DNA of 59,228 bases, from the NCBI RefSeq assembly GCF_001188955.3, contig NZ_JPRF03000044.1, forward strand, positions 1 through 59,228, written 5' to 3'. Every line of letters begins with the position of its first letter. Position 1 is the stretch's first letter. Below are positions 36,603-43,875 of the stretch, piece after piece. The translations under genes were made by a program, and so were the position numbers. The DNA comes from Kitasatospora aureofaciens (GTDB lineage Bacteria; Actinomycetota; Actinomycetes; Streptomycetales; Streptomycetaceae). The notes beneath the pieces were generated by a model, which ran no database searches, was not told the origin of the DNA, and saw only the letters and a program-made list of their open reading frames with translations.

Positions 36603-37097
36603 ATGGCTGACCGATACCGGCCTAAGCCGGCAGCAGCGCGGGCCCGAGAGGGAAACCCCTCCAAGTCCGAAATCAAAGAGGGTGTGATAGTCCCGCGCGC
36701 CATCCTCGCGGAACCGAATTGGCGAGACATTTTCAAAGACTCGCCGACCGCCCAGACGCAGGAGGCGAACATCCGGTGCAGGAAAGTCGCGTCCGCGGAG
36801 TGGCGCCGCATCGTTCCCATCCTCGAATTTGCCGCAGGGCTCGGCGAAGTCGACCATACGACCGTCAAGGACCTGTGCGTCTGCGTTGCCAGGATCGACC
36901 AGGCCGAGCGAGACCTGTCCGAACGTGGGCTCATGGTCACCGCCGAGCGCGGCACCGTGAAAAATGGCGCTGCCACTATTGCCACTCAGTACCGGTCACA
37001 GCTCTCCCGTTACATCAGAGAGTTGGGGCTATCGCCCAGCGCACGAGTCGCTATCGCCCCGACCGAATCCGAAGATGACTCCGACATCTGGGACTGA
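36603..37097 (+). CDS. Phage terminase small subunit, P27-like
   Basis: A 164-aa protein with the P27 small-terminase layout: a basic start with the GNPSK signature (about residue 18), a helical DNA-binding middle (ASAEWRRIVPILEFAAGLGEVDHTTVKDLCVCVARI) and the closing element YIRELGLSPSARV. AAGGAGA precedes the ATG. Small terminases select the genome for packaging; here no large terminase follows, only a convergent NUDIX gene. In phage satellites a private TerS redirects a helper's large terminase to the satellite DNA, which is the reading I favour. A decayed prophage is the alternative. Confidence 0.85.
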   Translation: MADRYRPKPAAARAREGNPSKSEIKEGVIVPRAILAEPNWRDIFKDSPTAQTQEANIRCRKVASAEWRRIVPILEFAAGLGEVDHTTVKDLCVCVARIDQAERDLSERGLMVTAERGTVKNGAATIATQYRSQLSRYIRELGLSPSARVAIAPTESEDDSDIWD

Positions 37098-37116
37098 TCC
37101 GCCCAAGCACCACAAC

Positions 37117-37158
37117 GGCCCCACCCTGTCCGCCCTTTGTGGTGGCAGGGGTGGGGCC
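37117..37158. terminator. Bidirectional terminator between terminase and NUDIX genes
   Basis: ggccccaccctg (37117-37128) pairs with caggggtggggcc (37146-37158), one base bulged, between convergent genes; a short cccttt follows on the plus strand. Confidence 0.8.
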
Positions 37159-37174
37159 CTTTGTCGTCTGTGCC

Positions 37175-37645
37175 CTACCCCAGGTACGGAGTCGCCCGGT
37201 GTTCAAGGAAGTGCCGGAGCCGCAGTTGCTGCGTGTGATGCATGGGCAGTTCTCCGATGTCGCTCGGGGCCACGAACTGCAGATCGGTCGACTCGTTGGA
37301 GATCCGGAGTTCTCCGCCGGTGATGCGCGCGGTGAAGCAGACGTTGAACTGTTGCCGTACCTCGCCGTCCGAGTAGGCGATCACGTGCCGAGGATCGGTG
37401 TACGTGCCGACGAGTCCCGTGATCTCCACGTCAAGGCCGGTTTCCTCACGCACCTCCCGGACGGCCGTTCCTGGGAGTGACTCGCCAAGATCCATCGTGC
37501 CGCCCGGCAGCGCGTACAGACCGTTGTCGGTGCGTCGTTGCAGCAGGATGCGCCCTTCCTCATCGGTCACCACTGCGGACGCTGCCACCACCAGCCGATT
37601 CGGCTTGGGCGCGTTGGGGTCGTCGTAGAACTCGGTGCGTGCCAC
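37175..37645 (-). CDS. NUDIX hydrolase
   Basis: A 156-aa NUDIX protein from GTG 37645 (M-A-R-T-E-F-Y). The NUDIX box is complete: G-x5-E-x7-R-E-V-x-E-E-x-G, in GGTMDLGESLPGTAVREVREETGLDV (about residues 62-87). It should hydrolyse a nucleoside diphosphate-linked compound. It starts 4 nt after the stop of the XRE regulator gene on the same strand, so the two form an operon. The pair diverges from the small-protein/peptide/methyltransferase genes. NUDIX plus XRE-PLD next to such a cassette is an arrangement I associate with streptomycetes, but its role is unknown. Confidence 0.92.
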   Translation of the reverse strand: MARTEFYDDPNAPKPNRLVVAASAVVTDEEGRILLQRRTDNGLYALPGGTMDLGESLPGTAVREVREETGLDVEITGLVGTYTDPRHVIAYSDGEVRQQFNVCFTARITGGELRISNESTDLQFVAPSDIGELPMHHTQQLRLRHFLEHRATPYLG

Positions 37646-37649
37646 GTGA

Positions 37650-38393
37650 TCAGCTCTCCTCCACCGGTCGGGCGGTGTTCCACACTGCATCGAAGCTCGC
37701 AGCATAGGTGTCGAACAGCGTCCCTGCGCCGGTCCTCCGCAGGTGCCAGACGGGGGCTCCGAAAGCGTTGACTCCCCAGACGTGCGCGTTCACCAACAGC
37801 TGGTCATCGGCCCGGTAGAGGCTGTTGTAGAGCGTGGTCCCGTGGGTTCGGATCTCGATGCCTGGTGTGCCGAGCAGCGGACGGTAGTGCAGGAGGGCGA
37901 GCCTGCACCGGGACTCGATGCCGTGCCCGAACCGCTCCTCCTCTCCTCGTTGCTTGACGTTCTCGCTGGCGGCGTCACCAAGGGCGATCCGGACCGCGCA
38001 CCCCTCGGCGGCGCGCTCGCGAAGGAGTTCGTTCAGCCGGGGATACGCCTCGTGCAGGAACACGGCCGCGTAGACCAACACGTCGATCCGCTCAGTGGCC
38101 TTTCCAAGCAAGTCCACGAAGACGGAGACGGGAAGGTCGGCTCGCTGCTCGTACAGGGCGACCAGTTCGGGGCTTATCGCGCGTGCGGCGCGCGGCTGCC
38201 GCAGGCTCGGCCACAGTGCGAACATGTCTTCTCCGAGGGCTTCGGCAGCCAAACGGGCTGTGCCTAACCGGGGCGTGCGGTTCTGGTTGGCCCACCGCTC
38301 GACCGACTTGGTGTCCACGCCGGCTTTCTCAGCCAGGGCTGAGCACGTCCAACCTCTCGACGCCATAACGTCTTTCAGTCTCTCGTTCGGCAT
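37650..38393 (-). CDS. XRE-family regulator with a PLD-like C-terminal domain
   Basis: About 247 aa from ATG 38393 (MPNERLKDVMASRGW). The N-terminal HTH (about residues 8-60) reads TCSALAEKAGVDTKSVERWANQNRTPRLGTARLAAEALG. The C-terminal domain (about 95-240) resembles the phospholipase-D-like fold of regulators: RIDVLVYAAVFLHEAYPRLNELL, ALGDAAS, IRTHGTTLYNSLYRADDQLLVNAHVWG, but without a clear catalytic HKD pair, so it probably senses a ligand. Two direct repeats agggacgttc upstream (38429-38458) are likely its operators, controlling both itself and the divergent cassette. Confidence 0.88.
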   Translation of the reverse strand: MPNERLKDVMASRGWTCSALAEKAGVDTKSVERWANQNRTPRLGTARLAAEALGEDMFALWPSLRQPRAARAISPELVALYEQRADLPVSVFVDLLGKATERIDVLVYAAVFLHEAYPRLNELLRERAAEGCAVRIALGDAASENVKQRGEEERFGHGIESRCRLALLHYRPLLGTPGIEIRTHGTTLYNSLYRADDQLLVNAHVWGVNAFGAPVWHLRRTGAGTLFDTYAASFDAVWNTARPVEES

Positions 38394-38428
38394 CCCGCTT
38401 GTCTCCCCGCACATCACGGACCTTTGTC

Positions 38429-38470
38429 AGGGACGTTCTACCCCACGAGGGACGTTCGGAAGTGTCCCTT
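38429..38470. promoter_or_regulatory. Operator cluster in the divergent promoter region of the cassette
   Basis: agggacgttc occurs at 38429 and 38448, 19 bp apart (about two helical turns), followed by an inverted half-site gtgtccct at 38462. The cluster lies between the XRE regulator and the 38540 gene, where an autoregulatory HTH protein would bind. Confidence 0.65.
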
Positions 38471-38539
38471 GCACGAGGTTCCACCGTCCCGGGTAACTGC
38501 CAGATCTTGGTGGCAAGTCGGCGGAGAGGAGCGGGGGCA

Positions 38540-38794
38540 GTGGCACCGCGCAAGGCAACCCGGACGATCTACAAGCCCAAGATCGGTGAGATCGTCAGGG
38601 ACCGTGCCCACAAGGGCGTGGAAGGCACCTACATGGGCATCCAAGGCGGCATGGTCTACCTTCGCCCCAGAGGCGGCGGGCAGGAGTGGGAGACCTATCC
38701 GAGCGAGATCGAAGCCTTGCCGAACGGCCCGGAGCTGATCGCCGTCATGCGGCCGAGTACTCCGCGCTGCGCTTCGGAGCGGACCGAGCGGTGA
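38540..38794 (+). CDS. Small conserved-looking protein (84 aa) of the peptide cassette
   Basis: GTG 38540 with a nearby GGAG site. Starts M-A-P-R-K-A-T-R-T-I-Y and contains IGEIVRDRAHKGVEGTYMGIQGGMVYLRPRGGGQEWETYPSEIE, a small beta-rich (SH3-like) core, so it may bind a peptide or nucleic acid. No family name recognised. Its stop overlaps the next GTG (GTGA), and it is the first gene of the rightward cassette operon controlled by the operator cluster just upstream. Confidence 0.75.
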   Translation: MAPRKATRTIYKPKIGEIVRDRAHKGVEGTYMGIQGGMVYLRPRGGGQEWETYPSEIEALPNGPELIAVMRPSTPRCASERTER

Positions 38795-39015
38795 GCACCC
38801 CACGTCTCGTCGTCCTGGGACGTGTCCTTCGTGCACTGGCGACGGAGCCCCGCCACACGATTGCGTGGATGTGGGGCGCCTACATCCAATTCGCATGGCC
38901 TGTAACGATGTTCAGCCCCTATCGCAGGCATCTTGCCAGGCGAATGAAGCTCCGCCGAAAGCTCGACCAGCAGGCCCGGCGCATAAGGCCGACCACCCGC
39001 GGCAGCAATGCCTGA
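38791..39015 (+). CDS. Small basic protein (74 aa) of the peptide cassette
   Basis: Starts at a GTGA overlap with the previous gene. The middle (TIAWMWGAYIQFAWPVTMF) is a moderately hydrophobic stretch that may lie at the membrane; the C-terminal half is very basic (YRRHLARRMKLRRKLDQQARRIRP). No known family. The strict coupling to the upstream gene suggests the two act together in the cassette. Confidence 0.7.
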   Translation: MSTPRLVVLGRVLRALATEPRHTIAWMWGAYIQFAWPVTMFSPYRRHLARRMKLRRKLDQQARRIRPTTRGSNA

Positions 39016-39140
39016 CCCGTACCGTTCCCGTGTTCGGCCTCGGAGGCCTCTGGGCGGGTCAGCGGCGTGCGCGCGACGGCTTACCGGCCCCGGCGCCCTG
39101 GTGGGCGCAGAACCGGCCCTCTTGGGCCACCACAGACCCC

Positions 39141-39176
39141 CGTCCCGGCTGCCTGGGGAAGGATTCAGCCGGGACG
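39141..39176 (+). terminator. Strong hairpin before the precursor-peptide gene (terminator or attenuator)
   Basis: cgtcccggctg (39141-39151) pairs perfectly with cagccgggacg (39166-39176). It lies in the 227-nt gap between the 74-aa gene and the peptide gene and could end the first transcript or set the level of the peptide-methyltransferase pair. Confidence 0.7.
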
Positions 39177-39242
39177 GGTCAGCAAGGTGCACACCGGGTC
39201 GGAGGAACCCCCTCGACCCGAAGCAGCGACGGAGGGACACCC

Positions 39243-39410
39243 ATGCCCGCGTGGATTCTGTACGCCGACGGCAAGCACGGCGGGGGCTCCGGCTCCGGCA
39301 CCGGTGGCGGCCAGCAGGACGACTCCAGCAGCGGCAACAAGCACGGTGGTGGCGGGTCGGACGAGGGTGGCAACACCAGCGACGGCCAGGGCCCGGCTGG
39401 CGGTAAGTAG
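39243..39410 (+). CDS. Candidate RiPP precursor peptide (55 aa, Gly/Ser/Asp-rich)
   Basis: ATG 39243 follows GGAGGG. The peptide opens with a short hydrophobic MPAWILYADGK and continues as a Gly/Ser/Asn tail with Asp at several positions (QQDDSSSG, GSDEGG, TSDGQG) and no Cys. Asp-Gly steps (residues 9-10 and about 47-48) are the most succinimide-prone dipeptides. The methyltransferase gene follows after 3 nt. A short peptide directly coupled to a PIMT homolog, with no ATP-grasp, LanB/LanC or radical SAM gene nearby, matches the imiditide type of RiPP described from Nonomuraea, in which the methyltransferase makes an aspartimide. That it is a substrate is inference. Confidence 0.65.
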   Translation: MPAWILYADGKHGGGSGSGTGGGQQDDSSSGNKHGGGGSDEGGNTSDGQGPAGGK

Positions 39411-39413
39411 CCG

Positions 39414-40586
39414 GTGAGCGACAAGCACGAAGCGGAGGCCGGTCGAACCCGGCTGGCCTCCGCGCTCATCGCGAACGGATCTCTCACCTCTGACTGGTTG
39501 GCGTCGTACAACGCCGTACCCCGGCACTGGTTCGTCCCTGACACGACCTGGCCGGGCCAGGCGGACGGCGTGCGCCAGGGCGAGGCTGTGAGCCGCCAAG
39601 CCGACCCGGCGGCCTGGTGGAGCGCCGTCTACTCCGATGTGCCACTCACGACGCAGTGGGACGACGGTACCCACACCGGCGACAGCCGGGGGACCATGCC
39701 CACGTCGTCCAACTCCATGCCCACCATGGTGTTCTCCATGCTCGACGCCCTCGACGTGGCGGAGGACAACCGGGTGCTGGAGATCGGCACTGGGACCGGG
39801 TGGAATGCCGCTCTCCTGGCCCACCGGGTCGGCCCGGGGAACGTCGTCACCGTCGAGGTGGACGAGGGCAGCGCCACGGACGCCCAAGGCCGACTCGCGC
39901 GGGCTGGGTATTCCCCGACACTCGTGGTCGCCGACGGAGCCGAGGGCTACGCCAAGGCGGCTCCGTACGATCGGGTGATCGCCACGTGTTCGGTGGGCAG
40001 GGTGCCGTACGCGTGGGTGGAGCAGTCCCGACCCGGCGGGGTGATCGTCGCGCCGTGGGGGCCGGAGTACGGCGGGGAAGCCGTGGCCCGGCTCACGGTC
40101 GGCGACGACGGCACGGCCACCGGCCGGTTCATCGGGTCGTCCGCGTTCATGCGGCTCCGCCAGCAACGCACACCCCGGCCGGACAGCCTGACGTACCTCT
40201 CCGCCCCATGGCCGGCTGGTGGAGCCAGGTTCCGAAGCTCCCTGTCTCCGGACGATGTCGGCGGCTGGCTGGAGATGTTCTCCATCGGCGTGCAGGTACC
40301 TGGAGCGTTCCCGCTGACGGAGCGATACCCCGATGGGACCTACACGCTGTGGCTGCACGACACGGCCGTCACCTCGTGGGCTACCGCCGATTGGGAACCC
40401 GACCGGACCGACTACGAGGTGGTGCAGTCCGGCCCGCGGAATCTGTGGGACGAGGTCGAGGCGGCCTGGCGCTGGTGGGACGACCAGGGCCGCCCCGGCT
40501 TCGACCGGTTCGGACTCACGGTCACGGCGGACAGCCACGCGGTGTGGCTCGACAGCCCGGACAACCCCGTGCCGCGTCGTAGCTGA
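39414..40586 (+). CDS. PIMT-like (protein-L-isoaspartate O-methyltransferase homolog) peptide methyltransferase
   Basis: A 390-aa protein from GTG 39414. The PIMT core holds TSSNSMPTMVFSMLDAL, the SAM motif VLEIGTGTGWNAALL (about residue 122), VVTVEVDE and the late GGVIVAPWG strand. A C-terminal region of about 150 residues extends beyond repair PIMTs, as in the RiPP-associated homologs of lanthipeptide, graspetide and imiditide systems. Those enzymes methylate a defined Asp side chain, which then closes to an aspartimide. It is 3 nt downstream of the 55-aa peptide gene and a hairpin ends the unit. An ordinary repair role is less likely because of the extension and the context. Confidence 0.85.
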   Translation: MSDKHEAEAGRTRLASALIANGSLTSDWLASYNAVPRHWFVPDTTWPGQADGVRQGEAVSRQADPAAWWSAVYSDVPLTTQWDDGTHTGDSRGTMPTSSNSMPTMVFSMLDALDVAEDNRVLEIGTGTGWNAALLAHRVGPGNVVTVEVDEGSATDAQGRLARAGYSPTLVVADGAEGYAKAAPYDRVIATCSVGRVPYAWVEQSRPGGVIVAPWGPEYGGEAVARLTVGDDGTATGRFIGSSAFMRLRQQRTPRPDSLTYLSAPWPAGGARFRSSLSPDDVGGWLEMFSIGVQVPGAFPLTERYPDGTYTLWLHDTAVTSWATADWEPDRTDYEVVQSGPRNLWDEVEAAWRWWDDQGRPGFDRFGLTVTADSHAVWLDSPDNPVPRRS

Positions 40587-40596
40587 CCAGACCGGT

Positions 40597-40628
40597 CCGG
40601 CTGCCCTACATCCCAACAGGGCAGCCGG
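40597..40628 (+). terminator. Hairpin terminator after the PIMT-like gene
   Basis: ccggctgccct pairs perfectly with agggcagccgg around a 10-nt loop, 11 nt after the stop codon. It isolates the cassette from the restored NHL gene promoter at the right end of the element. Confidence 0.8.
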
Positions 40629-40687
40629 GCCACGGCCAGTCCGGAGCACCCGGAATGCGGACACCGCTCGTGAGGTTTGATTGGGGC

Positions 40688-42502
40688 ATGGCTTCTCGTG
40701 CACGTGTCCGCGCCCCCGAGCTGGTCGGCGCCGGTGGATGGCTCAACACAGGCGGCAAGGAACTCAAGCTTGCCGACCTGCGAGGTAAGTGTGTCGTACT
40801 AGACTTCTGGACCTTCTGCTGCATCAACTGTCTGCACGTCCTCGACGAGCTCCGCAAGCTGGAGGAGGAGCACCGCGACACCGTGGTGATCGTGGGCGTG
40901 CACTCGCCCAAGTTCGTGCACGAGGCCGACCACCAGGCCGTCGTGGACGCCGTCGCGCGGTACGAGGTGCACCACCCGGTGCTGGACGACCCGGCGCTCG
41001 CGACCTGGAAGCAGTACGCCGTACGGGCCTGGCCGACGCTCGTGGTGATCGACCCCGAGGGCTACGTGGTGGCCCAGCACGCCGGTGAGGGCCACGCCCA
41101 CGCGATCGCCAAGCTGGTGGCGGAGCTGGAGGCGGAGCACGAGGCCAAGGGCACCCTGCGGCGCGGGGACGGCCCGTACGTGGCGCCGGAGCCAGCCGCC
41201 GGGGACCTCAAGTTCCCCGGCAAGGCGGTGCGGCTGCCGAACGGGCACTTCCTGGTCGCCGACTCCGGCCACCACTCGCTGGTCGAGCTGGCCCAGGACG
41301 GCGAGACGGTGGTGCGCCGGATCGGCGACGGGCAGCGCGGCCTGGTGGACGGCACCAGCCCCCGGTTCAGCGAGCCGCAGGGCCTGGCGCTGCTGCCGGA
41401 GGGGCACGAGTACGACGTGGTCGTCGCCGACACCGTGAACCACGCGCTGCGCGGCGTGCGCCTCGCCGACGGCAGCGTCACCACCCTGGCCGGCACCGGC
41501 CGCCAGTGGTGGCAGGGCTCGGCCACCGAGGGGCCGGCCAGCGAGGTGGACCTCTCCTCGCCCTGGGACGTCGCCTGGTTCGACGGCCGGGTGTGGGTCG
41601 CGATGGCCGGCGTGCACCAGCTGTGGGCGTACGACCCCGAGGCCGGCACGGTCGGCGTCGCGGCCGGCACCACCAACGAGGGCCTGGTGGACGGCCCGGC
41701 CGCCGAGGCCTGGTTCGCCCAGCCGTCCGGCCTGGCCGTCTCCGCGGACGGCGGGAAGCTCTGGGTGGCCGACTCCGAGACCTCCGCGCTGCGCTTCGTT
41801 TCACGTGAAACCATGACGGTCGAAACCGCCGTCGGCACCGGCCTGTTCGACTTCGGCCACCGCGACGGCGCCGCCGACCAGGCCCTGTTCCAGCACCCGC
41901 TGGGCGTGACCGTGCTGCCGGACGGCTCGGTCGCCGTCAGCGACACCTACAACCACGCGCTGCGCCGCTTCGACCCGGCGAGCGGCGAGGTCACCACCCT
42001 GGCCACCGACCTGCGCGAGCCCTCCGGGGCGGTGCTGGTGGACGGCGACATCGTGGTGGTCGAGTCGGCCCGGCACCGGCTGACCCGGCTGCGGCTGCCG
42101 GAGGAGGCCGTGCGGGTCGAGTCGGTGGCGCACCGCACGCAGCGCGCGGCGACCGAGGTCGCACCCGGCGCCCTCCGGCTGGACGTGGTCTTCGAGGCAC
42201 CGAGCGGCCAGAAGCTGGACGAGCGCTACGGCCCGTCCACCCGGCTGCTGGTCAGCGCCACCCCGCCCGAGCTGCTGGTCTCCGGCGCGGGCGCGGACAC
42301 CGCCCTCTCCCGCGAGCTGGTGCTGTCCGACCGGGTCACCGAGGGCGTGCTGCACGTCTCGGCGATGGCCGCCTCCTGCGACGACGACCCGGAGATCGAG
42401 TTCCCGGCCTGCCACGTGCACCAGCAGGACTGGGGCGTGCCGGTGAAGCTGGTCGCCGACGGCGTCCGCCGGCTCCCGCTGGTCCTCGCGGGCATGGAGT
42501 AG
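40688..42502 (+). CDS. Thioredoxin-domain NHL-repeat protein, hybrid of element 5' end and host 3' part
   Basis: A 604-aa protein. Residues 1-160 form a thioredoxin-like domain with DFWTFCCINCLHVLDEL in place of CxxC, then VRAWPTLVVIDPEG; residues about 175-500 form NHL beta-propeller repeats (PNGHFLVADSGHHSLVEL, PDGSVAVSDTYNHALRRF and others), and a small C-terminal domain follows. It resembles NHLRC2-type proteins; exact role unknown. The first 38 codons and promoter come from the mobile element, the rest from the host, joined at the DFW codons (40802-40811). The displaced host start remains at 31178. The protein is therefore intact despite integration. Confidence 0.93.
   Translation: MASRARVRAPELVGAGGWLNTGGKELKLADLRGKCVVLDFWTFCCINCLHVLDELRKLEEEHRDTVVIVGVHSPKFVHEADHQAVVDAVARYEVHHPVLDDPALATWKQYAVRAWPTLVVIDPEGYVVAQHAGEGHAHAIAKLVAELEAEHEAKGTLRRGDGPYVAPEPAAGDLKFPGKAVRLPNGHFLVADSGHHSLVELAQDGETVVRRIGDGQRGLVDGTSPRFSEPQGLALLPEGHEYDVVVADTVNHALRGVRLADGSVTTLAGTGRQWWQGSATEGPASEVDLSSPWDVAWFDGRVWVAMAGVHQLWAYDPEAGTVGVAAGTTNEGLVDGPAAEAWFAQPSGLAVSADGGKLWVADSETSALRFVSRETMTVETAVGTGLFDFGHRDGAADQALFQHPLGVTVLPDGSVAVSDTYNHALRRFDPASGEVTTLATDLREPSGAVLVDGDIVVVESARHRLTRLRLPEEAVRVESVAHRTQRAATEVAPGALRLDVVFEAPSGQKLDERYGPSTRLLVSATPPELLVSGAGADTALSRELVLSDRVTEGVLHVSAMAASCDDDPEIEFPACHVHQQDWGVPVKLVADGVRRLPLVLAGME
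40802..40811. other. Right attachment-site core (attR side)
   Basis: gacttctgga, identical to 31292-31301, within the DFW codons of the restored NHL gene. Upstream bases are element-derived, downstream bases are host. Confidence 0.8.
41798..41811. other. parS centromere site
   Basis: The perfect palindrome gtttcacgtgaaac equals the ParB-binding parS consensus of Streptomyces and many other bacteria. It lies inside the NHL coding sequence (F-V-S-R-E-T), as many actinobacterial parS sites lie within genes. In S. coelicolor such sites cluster around oriC, so this window is probably in the origin-proximal core. Confidence 0.93.
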
Positions 42503-42511
42503 CCGGGCAAC

Positions 42512-42551
42512 GCGCAGGGGGCCTGCCGGAACACCGGCGGGCCCCCTGCGC
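42512..42551. terminator. Long hairpin terminator between NHL and M18 genes
   Basis: An 18-bp stem, gcgcagggggcctgccgg with ccggcgggccccctgcgc, around the loop aaca, lies between convergent genes and can serve both. Confidence 0.9.
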
Positions 42552-42561
42552 ATCAGCGTGC

Positions 42562-43875
42562 TCAGCCCTCCAGGAAGGCCTTGATCGCGCTCGCCAGCAG
42601 GTACGGGTCCTCCGCCCCGCACAGCTCGCGCGCCGAGTGCATGGACAGCGCCGCGATGCCGCAGTCCACCGTCTTGATGCCCAGCCGCGCCGCCGTGATC
42701 GGGCCGATCGTCGTACCGCAGGGCATCGCGTTGTTGGACACGAAGGTCTGCCACGGCACGCCGGCCTTCTCGCAGGCCGCCGCGAACACCGCCCGGCCGA
42801 CGCCGTCGGTCGCGTAGCGGTTGTTGACGTTGACCTTGAGGATCGGCCCGTCGTTCGGCAGCGGGTGGTGGCCCGGCTCGTGCCGCTCGGAGTAGTTCGG
42901 GTGGACGGCGTGGCCCATGTCCGAGGACAGGCAGACGGTGCCGGCCAGTGCCCGGGCGCGGTCCTCCGGGGAGCCGCCGCGGGCGTGGACCGTCCGGTCG
43001 AGCACGTTGCCGAGCAGCGGGCTCTGCGCGCCGGTGTCGGACTCGCTGCCGGTCTCCTCGTGGTCGAAGGCGGCCAGCACCGGGATGTACGGCAGCACGG
43101 CCTCGCCCTCGGCGGCGGCGACCGCGACGGCGGCCAGCGCGGCGGTGGCCGCGTGCACCGAGAGCAGGTTGTCCAGGCGCGGGCCGGCCAGCAGCTCGCG
43201 GTCCCGGCCCAGGTAGGAGGCGGGCTGGACGTCGTGGGTCATGAGGTCCCAGCCGGCCACGTCCTCGGCGGCCAGCCCGGCCCGCTCCGCGACGTAGGCG
43301 ATCAGCGAGCCCTCGTCGACCGGGCCGAGGCCCCAGATCGGGGTGAGGTGGCGCTGCCGGTCGAGCTTCATGCCGTCGTTGACCTGGCGGTCCAGGTGGA
43401 TGGCGAGCTGGGGCACGCGCAGCAGCGGCTCGTCCAGCTGGACGAGCCGCGCACTGCCGTTCTTCAGCGCGAGTCTGCCGGACAGGCCGAGGTCACGGTC
43501 GAGCCAGGTGTTCAGCGGCACCCCGCCGTAGATCTCCACCGCGACCTGCCGCCACCCGGCCGAGCCGGTGTCCGGCACCGGCTTCACCCGCAGGTTCGGC
43601 GAGTCGGTGTGGGTGCCGACGATCCGGAACGGCGTCTCCGGCCCTGCTCCCTCCGGCACGTACCAGGCGATCAGCGCGCCACCGCGGATCAGGTAGCGCC
43701 CGCCGACCGACCCGTCCCAGGCGTCCGTCTCCGCGACCTGACGGAACCCCGCCTTCTCCAGGCGCTGGGCGGCACTCGCGACCGCGTGGTACGGGGACGG
43801 CGAGGTGCCGAGGAACGTGATCAGATCGTCGGTGTGCGTCCGGTCGAAGAATGCCCGGCGGGCGGCGGTCGACAT
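42562..43875 (-). CDS. M18 family aspartyl aminopeptidase
   Basis: A 437-aa metallopeptidase. Visible M18 motifs are GTHTDSPNLRVKP (metal-binding His, about residue 83), PRLDNLLS (bridging Asp), FDHEETGSES (catalytic Glu pair, about 266), NAMPCGTTIGP and the late ALSMHSARE (His). It removes acidic N-terminal residues from peptides in the cytosol. Start ATG 43875 (MSTAARRAFFDR) behind GGAG; the longer minus-strand frame beyond it is a shadow of the divergent region. Core gene; I recall its ortholog not far from the pirin gene in S. coelicolor. Confidence 0.94.
   Translation of the reverse strand: MSTAARRAFFDRTHTDDLITFLGTSPSPYHAVASAAQRLEKAGFRQVAETDAWDGSVGGRYLIRGGALIAWYVPEGAGPETPFRIVGTHTDSPNLRVKPVPDTGSAGWRQVAVEIYGGVPLNTWLDRDLGLSGRLALKNGSARLVQLDEPLLRVPQLAIHLDRQVNDGMKLDRQRHLTPIWGLGPVDEGSLIAYVAERAGLAAEDVAGWDLMTHDVQPASYLGRDRELLAGPRLDNLLSVHAATAALAAVAVAAAEGEAVLPYIPVLAAFDHEETGSESDTGAQSPLLGNVLDRTVHARGGSPEDRARALAGTVCLSSDMGHAVHPNYSERHEPGHHPLPNDGPILKVNVNNRYATDGVGRAVFAAACEKAGVPWQTFVSNNAMPCGTTIGPITAARLGIKTVDCGIAALSMHSARELCGAEDPYLLASAIKAFLEG

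Larger units (their letters stand above)
31292..40811. mobile_element. 9.5-kb integrated element with serine integrase, HNH, small terminase and RiPP-like cargo
   Basis: The two ends share the direct repeat gacttctgga (31292-31301 and 40802-40811) inside the same codons of the thioredoxin/NHL gene. Content: large serine recombinase at the left end, a non-coding zone with twin inverted-repeat modules and iteron-like repeats, small proteins, HNH endonucleases, a P27-like small terminase, NUDIX plus XRE regulator, and a peptide-methyltransferase cassette. No large terminase, portal, capsid, tail, replication initiator, FtsK/TraB-like or relaxase gene is present. Much of it is visibly less G+C-rich than the flanks. 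It fits a phage satellite (PICI-like, by analogy with terS-carrying SaPIs) or a reduced prophage. The right end supplies a new promoter and 5' end to the interrupted gene. Confidence 0.88.

Noticed and set aside
39243..40586. Graspetide or lanthipeptide cluster
   Set aside because: No ATP-grasp ligase, LanB, LanC or LanM-like gene nearby, and the peptide lacks Cys; only the methyltransferase is present.
31292..40811. The element as an integrative conjugative element or AICE
   Set aside because: No FtsK/TraB-like translocase, relaxase or replication initiator is visible, and the integrase is a large serine type; HNH plus TerS point to phage-derived DNA.
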